The position numbers and the translations under genes are program-made. The notes beneath the pieces are model-generated. The model did not search any database. It was not told the origin of the DNA and saw only the letters and a list, made by a program, of their open reading frames with translations. DNA of 64,000 bases, taken from contig CM067369.1 of the NCBI GenBank assembly GCA_034401795.1, positions 184,862,047 through 184,926,046 of the forward strand, in the 5' to 3' direction. How positions within the stretch are numbered: position 1 is the first letter of the stretch; every line of letters begins with the position of its first letter. Positions 55,974-64,000 of the stretch are shown piece after piece. Source of the DNA: Chaetoderma sp. LZ-2023a. Lineage: Eukaryota; Mollusca; Caudofoveata; Chaetodermatida; Chaetodermatidae.

Positions 55974-55984
55974 ATTTGTTTGTT

Positions 55985-56323
55985 TGAATAGAAGCCTGGA
56001 GAGTTCTGCTTTGCTGATTTTATTGCTCCCTTCAGAAGCAAACCTGACACCTCGTTTTGAATGGCTTCTAACTTGTCTGGTTCCCTTGGTACGGGTGTCC
56101 AGACATGTGCCAAAGACAGATTCTGCGGTGGAAAATCCCACCACTCCGGCATGTGCCCATGGGATAACCATCCCAGGACCAGACTGTCTGACGTCACACC
56201 TCGCCAAGCCTCGACGAAACACATGAGCCTTCCACCCACTATAGACGCATCGATACCTAATGCGGGTGTCTGGCTCGCGATCCACTCCCCCCCCCTCTCT
56301 TGATGAGAAAGAGTGAGAACCAT
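55985..56323 (-). pseudogene. DIRS RT N-terminal remnant
   Basis: VGGRLMCFVEAWRGVTSDSL, WWDFPPQNLSLAHVWTPVPR and EVSGLLLKGAIKSAKQNSPG then FYS match the start of the DIRS RT domain. Directly after FYS the sequence enters the YR N-terminus in another frame. RT fingers and palm, catalytic YxDD, RNase H and the usual methyltransferase-like domain are missing. The junction at about 55980 is a single large deletion. Confidence 0.8.
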
Positions 56324-56428
56324 TTTAGTCTTAGCTTGGCCGGTCTAACTGGCACTGCTGTTCCTGTCGCACAGGTGTGGTCCAGGAAGATACAAAGGGA
56401 GCCCTCGTACCCTACGATCCGCTCCCTT

Positions 56429-58510
56429 CTATCCGCCCTTTGAGGACTTACCCTTCCCCTTCCCCTTGCCCTTCCCACCTCTCGGGCGATCAGGAGCAAC
56501 AATGGGGAGGGTAGGGGCCTCCACAACCTTCTTCGCCGGAGGCGGCTGAAAAGACCCAGTAGAAGCAGAAGCAGCACTAGGCTTAGCTTTCGCCTTGCTT
56601 TTGTGCTTCTTCTGTTTCTTAGAAGGTTGTCCAGTTAGCGGCTTGGCTACAGCCCCTAGTATGTGTGCCTGATGTACTAGCTCTAGCCACAGATTAACTG
56701 CCGACCGATTCTGCGCGATGCTGGCCGTGTCTTCTAAGATGGCCCGCGCTTAGCCACCAAAGATGCTAGGGCCTGTAAGGCGCGTCCCAAGAAGACGCTC
56801 CCTAACGGCAGTAGCTGGACGCATATGGTCAAGGACCATCTGCCTCCTAGACTTCGTCACACGCGGTTGCACCATTGCCAATGCGTTCATAGACAGCACC
56901 AGGCCGGCATTAACACATGAAAGCGCCACCGGTGGCACAGGGTAGCCTGACCCAGCTTCAGACCACACCGACTGAAGAGGGCGATAAGAGTGGTTGACAG
57001 CACTCATTGCTACCCTCACTCCCTCATCACATAGGGACAGGACTTCGTCATGGTGTACCCGAGCTTTGTCCACCAGTGCCAGGGTGGGGCCACCGGCTCC
57101 AGCACTCTGGACACTCAGCACCCAGTGGTCATCCTCGGTGAGCGTTGGGACAACACCATACCTGTCATATTCCTCCCGTGGAATACGACACCTCGCCCGC
57201 ACCTCCCTGGACGCCGCAGGAAGCTGGCCCTTGGTCAGGAGTTGTTTGCTATAAATAGCATCCAACAACTCCATAAACCTTGGATCCAGTCCAATAGACT
57301 GGACCCGGGCTGTGGGCAAGACCCCCGTCCTAATCGATGCCACCGATGGACGGGGTACATCCTCCTCAGCCGTGGTCGAAATCACAGACGGGTCTACCCT
57401 GGCTAGCCAAGCCAGAGCCTCTGACCAATCTGTCTCCGAGGAGGACACTCCCATGAACACGTGACCCGTTGACATGTTCACGGCCCTACCAGCAACGGCC
57501 TCCCAGCTAGGAGCCATTGCTGATATGCCAGGAACTCCGGCACCGTACGGTTCCGCCGCCACCCCATGAAAAACATCAGTCCATGGAGTAGGCCCGCACG
57601 GAAAACCATGCGGACCCATAACAGTTGAAGAACCGTGGCTAAACACGGGCGCCAACGGCACCACATGTCTGACCGCCGGACCAGGCGAGATAGGTGAGTA
57701 CCATGCCTGGCCAGCCACACCCATCACCGTGTCAGTTGGCGGCAAACCAACCATCATGGGACCGGTGCCCGGTACCAGAGTGGCCTCAACCACGGGCGGA
57801 GCCACTGCCCTGGCTTGCGCCAAGCCAGACAGATGGAGGACGGTTCGGTCCAGGATGGAATCGACCTCCATGCTCTCCACCCGCGGCATCACAGGCCGCA
57901 GCAATCTCTCCTCCTCGGCTTTCTCATCTTCAGACCCCGAAGACTCGCCACTAGACTGGCGGACGGCTCCCATGCCTGACGGACCGGCCACCGCTACTGG
58001 ACCACCCGGAGGTGGCCGCAGAGAGACAGAGCCCAGCTGGCCGGAGCGCGACGGGACTGCCAGGGGGCAATACGAGATGGCTCCCTCGGTGGCCAGTCCA
58101 GAACCCTGTCCAAGGACAGGGTCCGAATCAAACACGGGAAGAGACTGTCCTACAACTTTTGGCAGCAGGGACGACACCAGCGTGGGCAGAACGCTATGCA
58201 AGAAGCCTTGCATAGCAGGACCAAACCATGCCGGCAGTGCCATCTCCGCCACATCCAGTTGCAAACGTGGAACGCTCCCAAGAGCCGAAACGGACACTCC
58301 ACGATTTGCTTTCGGACCGCCTGACCCTGTGTCAGACCCTGCCAAGTGCTTCTGGGCAAGGAACTTAACCATCATGTCGGACGATCACACTGCACAAACG
58401 TTACACCTACTGTCAAGATTACATTTGGTACAACGGAAACAGACATGGTCCTTGAATAGAACTCTCACGAATTTATGGCACTCATCACATGATGGTGGGG
58501 CTGGCTTGGC
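56429..58510 (-). pseudogene. DIRS Gag-like protein with zinc-binding N-terminus, two stops
   Basis: The longest open piece is 56750-58375 (541 codons). The same frame continues upstream past TGA (58385-58387) into 41 codons holding CDECHKFVRVLFKDHVCFRC and TKCNLDSRCNVC, a Cys/His cluster like other DIRS Gag N-termini, bounded by TAG at 58511. It also continues downstream past TAA (56750-56752) into a 106-codon Lys-rich tail (QPSKKQKKHKSKAKAK and KGKGKGKGKSSKGG) to TAG at 56429. The middle is Gly/Pro/Ser-rich, with EESSGSEDEKAEEE-like acidic patches. The tail could bind nucleic acid. Confidence 0.75.
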
Positions 58511-58513
58511 CTA

Positions 58514-59417
58514 TAAATAAGTACAAACCTACAATAAGCAGGCGGAACGAAACAGGAATGGAAGGCAGACAATTAATTTTCAAATTTTTGATTATAAATT
58601 AACTGTTAACCCTCCCGCACCCCACCCCGCAATGTTACAGCAAAGATCGCATTGATTATGATGGCAAGAACGAAGCGGGCAATAATACACCCATACACTG
58701 ATCCTCAAGGATGTATAACAGAACCAGGAATCATATCGGATAGCATTCGGGGTATATTTACTAATCAATATAAATTATACTCTTAACGAAGGCCAAAACG
58801 ATATGTGAAGAAACAACAAAATGCAAACAAATTGCTGTAGCACACGGTAAAACCGCAGACCACACATCTCAAATCAAGTATTTTGAAACCACTGATCATC
58901 GCAAACAGATCGTGATAACGCGCAAAACTTGAAAATTTCAAAGTTTTTCTGGTACCAATAAAGTACGCAGTACCCAGAATCAGATGCGCGAATTAATGAA
59001 ACATTTTCTTCACATAAACATCCAAGCAACACGGGTGTGACGTCACCCGCTCGGATCTTACGGAGAACGACGCCAGCCGATTTTCATGATAAAACACCGT
59101 AAAGCTAACACCTTATTTCATATCTGCCGATCGCCTGTTGGGGTTTAAAGGAAAGCGATCAATCTGGCAAATTTCGTTGTTAACACACAGATTCTTTGGG
59201 GTCAGAAATTGGAACATGCGACACAGACGAAGTTTTGAAGACCTAAGTCTTTTAACTATAGAATAACGTGGAAATATACGACCTGGATATCATCGGCTCC
59301 TTCCATGGTAATCCAATATAATCCTTAGAGAGCGCACAAAGCCATCACAATCACACATAAAAAGACTTACATTAACTCAAGACTCCAACTGCACAAAAAA
59401 AGCATGTAGCTCTTGTT
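58514..59417. other. DIRS internal noncoding region
   Basis: Between Gag and the right inverted repeat. No frame or motif recognised; includes GTGTGACGTCACCCG (59036), a CRE-like palindrome unrelated to the palindromic family. Confidence 0.45.
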
Positions 59418-59585
59418 GCTATGCAAACAAGAATGAGCCTCATGGCAAACGGGTACTCGGCAGTTGGGAGCCGAGTACCCGGTTCCAGGAGTCTGTAAAG
59501 CTTACTAAGTCTATAGTCCTAGGGTCCAGCTATCCAGGTTAGCTTATATCAGACGTAATAGAATGGTGAGTATTGATCGAAGGAG
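59418..59585. mobile_element. DIRS-like element: right inverted terminal repeat
   Basis: Inverse of 54183-54340. Ends with TAATAGAATGGTGAGTATTG then ATCGAAGGAGAAT, which matches, inverted, the extra internal copy at 54452-54490. Confidence 0.85.
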
Positions 59586-60165
59586 AATTGGACGATCGCA
59601 TTACCTTAACCATTTTTTTTAAAACTGTTTTCGAGGATATCCCATTGTATATATATAATTCTAACCGTTCTGTATACGATTCCGTATGCGAACTTTCTAA
59701 AATCGCTCCATGATCCGGTTTTTATTTCCGTATCCGGACCCGTTGATATAACGATGACCGTATTTGGTGTTATTAGATTTTCTGTGTATCCGTACGCGTA
59801 TCCGTATCAGTACAAATGGAAATGTAGCATAGGTGTAAGGACACGCGCAATTTTAATAATTTCTTCATTCGGTGAATGGCGGATGTCGCATCAGTATATC
59901 AGTACCTCAAATTATAAAATGGTCATTTCAATATAGCCCCTACAACATCCATTCAGGACTGGCCTATTGTGGGGATGAGAGATAGATAATGTCTAGGCGA
60001 GACCTTATCTATAAGCGATCTAGTGGCATTAATAACCAATTCTAACATAATCCAAAAAGGCAAATATCCCCTATTTCTAAAGGACAATGCCCTTACACAT
60101 AATATAAATAATGTTATATCACAGCCGGTAGTACTTTTATTTATTCAATCATTTATTTCGTACAT
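59586..60165. other. No gene; TACGGATAC-type strings
   Basis: GTATCCGTACGCGTATCCGT (59787) and TTTCCGTATCCGGACCC (59725) resemble, inverted, GAATACGGATACGGATACGG (54082) on the other side of the DIRS element. The DIRS may have inserted within an older element carrying these strings (inference). Confidence 0.35.
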
Positions 60166-60192
60166 TTATTTTAATCTATAGTCATACCGTAC

Positions 60193-60431
60193 TTGTGTAT
60201 AATCTGCAGTGATGACGGATTCTTCAATTCCCACATATATCAGAGATGGCATGAAGAGCAGCATATTCAGATCTTTAAACATTGAAAAAGGCGATAAGAG
60301 CTTTTTCCAGGTGTCAGTGTCCTGACGACGGAGGGATACGTCTACAAAGTAGTCCAATTTATTCAATCCGAGCGCAATCATGACTATGGCAATGATAAAC
60401 ATCCCAACGGCTAGACTCAGCATCAGATATA
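60193..60431 (-). CDS. Exon of an UNC-93-like membrane protein
   Basis: On the minus strand a polypyrimidine stretch ending TTTTTTCTCCCCTGCAG precedes YLMLSLAVGMFIIAIVMIAL (a membrane helix), GLNKLDYFVDVSLRRQDTDT, WKKLLSPFSMFKDLNMLLFM and PSLIYVGIEESVITADYTQ. The last part matches the UNC-93/MFS-type signature where a helix with 'G.E..F...DFT' follows a cytosolic loop. A GT follows at ACACAA/GTACGG (an alternative GTATGA lies 5 bases on). The frame is open throughout. UNC-93 proteins are multi-pass regulators of channels or TLR traffic. Neighbouring exons are not found in the window, so introns are long or the exon is stranded. Confidence 0.65.
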
Positions 60432-60534
60432 CTGCAGGGGAGAAAAAATATAACATGATGCTAGAAGATGTTACTAACCATCCAAACCAACCAATCAACT
60501 GACCGACCGACCAACCGACCTACATATATACATA

Positions 60535-60548
60535 CCTACCTGCCTGAT

Positions 60549-60580
<32 letters not shown>

Positions 60581-60627
60581 TGCCTGCCTGTCTGTCTGTC
60601 TGCCTGCCTGCCTGCCTGCCTGCCTAC
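60535..60627. repeat. (CTGC)n/(CTGT)n microsatellite
   Basis: CCTGCCTGCC units with CTGT variants, in the intron side of the UNC-93 exon. Confidence 0.9.
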
Positions 60628-60639
60628 TGTCATTTATGT

Positions 60640-60990
60640 CAAACATTAGTTCTATGAACACTGTCACTGATGACGCACTGGCACTATAATATAGCTCAGT
60701 CAGTCATCTAGAATATATAATAACGAAATATTAATTACCTCTCCGGGATGTAGAAATTGTTTGAGTGTAGCTTTCATGACCATTTCTACATCCTGGAGAG
60801 GTAACTAATATTTCTTTATTGTGAATCGTCCTGGGATCTGGCCCAACATTTTCGGAAATATATAGAATATAATTTTAATTTTTCAGTTTTCGACCTGAGT
60901 GGGGCTCGAAGCTTCGAACCAGCCATTGCGCGAGACCATCCCTCTAGCGTTTGGGAGCTGAGTACTTTACCAATAGACCACTATCCAAAG
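60640..60990 (-). repeat. tRNA-derived SINE, copy 3, split by a hairpin MITE
   Basis: The minus strand has TAGTGGTCTATTGGTAAAG (A-box-like, 60970-60980 core) and GGTTCGAAGCT (B-box-like, 60910-60920), then CAGGTCGAAAACTGAAAAAT and, after the MITE at 60717-60823, the tail GAGCTATATTATAGTGCCAG with TGCGTCATCAGTGAC. Order and tail match copies 1 and 2. Confidence 0.75.
60717..60823. mobile_element. 107-bp hairpin MITE inside the SINE
   Basis: TATTAATTACCTCTCCGGGA and TGTAGAAATTG face CATTTCTACATCCTGGAGAG and GTAACTAATATTTCTT, with a 20-base loop. Only one copy in the window. Confidence 0.75.
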
Positions 60991-63690
60991 GACATAAATC
61001 CTCTTTAACAAGACTAGCTTTCAACTACCAGAATCACAACCACACTGACATATGAGAATTATTGTTGGGTCGCATAAGATTGATAACTATATTTATGAGT
61101 CGAAGGGATGTCGAAAAAAGGAATAGTCATAGGATTTACCCTATATAGGATCATTGGATTTACATAGGCTACTGGACTGCTGCTGGCGTGCCGCGCTGTC
61201 CCATTAACACCTTATCGGACTCGGATTCGTACCCATGGTAAGAACCGACCTGACGATGCTGGTTAGCTGGCCTGGGGGATTTGGAAGGGCAACTGGTTGA
61301 TACAGAAACTGACCGTTAAGGCTGTTGGAACGATGACATTCCAGCGGGGACAGGTAAGCATTCCCACCAACACCGAACCACCTTTTCATTCCAGCTATTT
61401 GTGTACCCTGTGTGACGAAGCATAATGCTAGTTTAGTTTAATAGTTACCTAGTTTGAATGTAGGTAATAGCTCAGCGTGTCGAGGACTGGCGTTTAGAAA
61501 GGTAAGGAATTTTAGACAACGTACCTGTGTGCGTGCATGCGTGCATGCGTGCGTGCGTGCATGTAGACATATCCGAGTAAGGGATAATCCCGCGTGGCCT
61601 GACGTTTAATATAAACTATATAGATGCCTCATGCCGGCTAATAAATTGTTTTTGTGAGAGGGAAGTGCCTCGTGCAGGAAAATGCCTACTAAGCCGAAGC
61701 GGAGGAGAGTCGGTGATACAGGCCTCCCATTTAGAACAAAGCAATGCGTTTAATTATATATATGTTGTATTTGTATAAGGGATGCATGCGGGGTTACGTT
61801 GAGACGGTGAAGAGCAGTCGACTCCCTAACTTTTAAGAACTTTAGTTGATGTCGTGTTATTTTAGCGGTCCTTCTTATGGAGCTAGACTATCATTTAGTT
61901 TTTAAATCCAGACATAGAAGGTTTAGGCCTCAAACAGCTTATGCTTTCTTAACTTTAACAAAGTTCACCTTCCTGGCGCATTTGCTCGAGCCCCTGCCTC
62001 GGGTCTGACTCATTGAACATCTGGCTCAGGAAGACTGTGCCTATATGTTGCCAGGACGACGAGTACAGACGCCGAAGAGTGGCTTCTAACTACGTTGTCT
62101 GCACATCCACAAATAACAAGATTAACACAGGACCGAACAAAAGCGTTAAATAAGCACCGTATCTAGTTACGATGCGGTCGAAGAAGCCGATGGCAGACTA
62201 TGGTGACCTTCCTTGAAGACGTGATGGACCAACTTGGTATGTCCAGTCACCATAGAGTTAGTCTGCTAAGAGCATCTTTTGCTACCATCAAGTGTCGAGA
62301 ATGAGCCGTATGAGACCCGTCCCTAGGAGCCAACGTTTAATTGCATTAGGGTTATGTAAATTGCCCAAGATTCACTACTAGGCCGTTAGTACTATAATTA
62401 TTATTGCTCAGTGAACTTTGGCTTAAATACCTATCCTAATGGTACCACTGAAGGTACTGGGAAGGGTCCCAGAAATGTCTCCGTTTAGATTCTAGCTGTC
62501 GAGCAACCTCTGCGATTCCAAGGGTCGACTCTAACCTAACCGAAGGAAGGAGTTACTATATCAATGTACGGCCAGGTTTGCCAGAGATTTGGTGCAGCGA
62601 GACAGTTGCTATAATAATTAAATGGTCTTTATAGAATCTTGGCCTGTATAGACTCTTTTAGTGGTGTTCTACTGATACTGATGTGGAACCCAAAAAGCGA
62701 GCTTTACAATAAACAGCCGCTGGAGCAACTGCCTCTGTTTGCTACAATGTCCTAACCTAAATATCTGAGCTAATATTAGGTTTAGGGTTTATGCGCCGTG
62801 TTTCGTGTCTATTGGTGCAGGCACGAGAAACGGTCCTTAGTGAAAAAGTGTTGCCGTTTTAGAAGAAGTTATGTGATACACTACTAAAGGTCTGTAAGAG
62901 TATTAAAGCGAGTGTATATATTTTTAGAACTATGGCTTTAGCATAACAAGAAAGAACAGTCTAAGCCATGATATAGATAAGATTAAGATAATGAGGTCTA
63001 ACTAACCTTACGGTGTCTAGTTTTAATCAGCACATAGATAAATGCTATAATAAACTAAAGACGCCTATTGGTCATCGATGCATAACAATTAAAGCAAAGT
63101 TATTGACGCCTATTAGTCATCGAACAGATGAAAGTCTGTGAATTACAGTTGTCACAGTAATAAAGTATTATCACAGTGAAGAATCAGTAGGCATTGATGA
63201 GAAGGTTCCTGCACTGAAGAAACGTCTGAAAGAGTTTAGGTGCCGAAAAGATGCAGGATAAGCGCACACATATGGTACAGTTAGCATGACACAAAGTTTT
63301 ATAGCACCAGACGATCGGCGGTGCTAGCTAAGATGCAGCGTCGAATGCAATATTCAACTCTGGTGTGACTTATAGGAGCCATAGGGAGCCGGGAGACCCT
63401 TCTATTAGTTTGGTTTATTAGTGTGACGAGGCTGGTATCCAATTCCGACACAGGAGCTTGGGAAATTACACTGGTGTAGATTGCCAGCCCGGCTGCTCTG
63501 CGTAGTACTAGGTAATAGTCTCAGATAATGTAACCATATTTTGGACTAACCCCTTGTTCCGACTGAGGAATCGTGAAGTTATTGGTTTGATTCGCGTTTA
63601 TCGAGTCCCTGATTCCAGGTCCCATTCACGCCTTTGTAGGCTGGTTTTTTATTTCAGTTTATTATTGGTAACCTCCCAAGTTTTACACTG
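60991..63690. other. No gene recognised over 2.7 kb
   Basis: Neither strand has a supported exon. Small features: alternating GCATGCGTGC tract (61533-61562); a bulged hairpin GCAGACTATGGTGAC/GTCACCATAG (62193-62268); two direct copies of GACGCCTATTGGTCATCGAT-like sequence (63060 and 63107). It could be intron or intergenic sequence of the UNC-93-like gene, or an unrecognised element. Confidence 0.35.
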
Positions 63691-63850
63691 GTATCCATTT
63701 ATACTCCTGGGTGGAGAGATGCAACGAGAAGTGAAGGAGATTGCCTAAGTTTACAGCGATCGCCATGTGGCCTAACAGAGACGCGATCCTAGGGTCACCA
63801 GTTTCACAACTCTGCTCGTTACCACTTGAGCTACCGCCTCCTCCACTGAG
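63670..63850 (-). repeat. tRNA-derived SINE of a second type
   Basis: The minus strand begins GGCGGTAGCTCAAGTGGTAA (A box TAGCTCAAGTGG, 63822-63833). A degraded B box follows near 63780-63791, then TTCTCGTTGCATCTCTCCAC, CCAGGAGTATAAATGGATAC and CAGTGTAAAAC. The TCTCCACCCAGG...TAAATGG...CCAGTG core is familiar from SINE-like repeats in many marine invertebrates (recollection). Confidence 0.55.
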
Positions 63851-64000
63851 GAATCAGGTGTTTTTATTTGGTTGGCGTATAGTTTGGGTCCTCTGAGGAA
63901 TCGTAGCTGAGACAGCTCCTTATATACTATATGGTGACCAATCAGCGGTCACCATCGCAGATTTCAATCAATCAACGCATGGCCATATTCGAGGAATAGC
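63851..64000. other. No gene; small hairpin
   Basis: ATGGTGACC (63932) pairs with GGTCACCAT (63947). CTGAGGAATC recurs at 63567, 63847 and 63895. Confidence 0.35.

Noticed and set aside
57729..58520. 263-codon plus-strand frame opposite Gag
   Set aside because: Shadow of the GC-rich Gag frame; no motif, whereas the minus frame fits DIRS Gag position and has the Cys-rich N-terminus.

Overview
This window is repeat-rich DNA from an animal nuclear genome, probably a marine invertebrate; the clade cannot be fixed from the sequence alone. Support for this comes from several metazoan-type non-LTR retrotransposons, a DIRS-type tyrosine-recombinase retrotransposon, a Tc1-like transposase relic, tRNA-derived SINEs, many miniature inverted-repeat elements, dense microsatellites, a 500-base assembly gap (51001-51500) and no compact bacterial-style genes. 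The only host-gene piece I can support is one exon of an UNC-93-like membrane protein on the minus strand near 60.2-60.4 kb.

The window is dominated by a family of about 37 short elements whose core is a palindrome. One arm begins CTGTTGAATATTTTGAAAC and the other ends TTTCAAAATATTCAACAG, and a 5-40 base loop often continues the pairing (for example GCTGCC/GGCAGC). In the main type the core sits between a left flank of about 105 bases carrying a GC-box (CCCCGCCC) and a right flank of about 165 bases carrying CRE palindromes (TGACGTCA). Two other flank types carry the same core. Copies lie in both orientations, nest with other elements, and include loopless, core-less, half and head-to-head forms.

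Layout: 0-14 kb holds palindromic elements, a PIF/Harbinger-like MITE (1447-1815), a duplicated block of diverged ~170-bp repeats (3.1-6.0 kb), a 339-bp TTAA-flanked foldback element and a second palindromic family. 14-20.8 kb holds purine tracts, two 5'-truncated LINEs (15.5-16.9 kb and 17.6-19.2 kb, the second inserted inside a palindromic element), a ~38-bp minisatellite and CAA/CAG tracts. 21-27 kb holds TTTGCA-rich elements, a ~150-bp tandem repeat, SINEs and a rearranged LINE with an inverted half. 28.4-31.4 kb is a decayed copy of a large multidomain protein of unknown function. 32.2-33.1 kb is a Tc1-like relic ending in (AT)85. 36.9-39.7 kb is an inverted LINE arrangement. 41-46 kb is a cluster of palindromic elements and microsatellites. 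46.7-49.7 kb is a ~600-bp GTA tract against the 3' end of a minus-strand LINE. 51.5-54 kb holds palindromic elements, one split by a hAT-like element. 54.15-59.58 kb is a DIRS-like element (inverted terminal repeats, Gag, RT remnant, tyrosine recombinase) lacking its RT core. 60-64 kb holds the UNC-93 exon, SINEs, a small hairpin MITE and sequence I do not recognise.

All transposon coding regions here carry stops, frameshifts, truncations or lost catalytic residues, so none looks autonomous. The most interesting feature is the modular palindromic family: different subfamilies have different arm sequences, yet the two arms of each still match.
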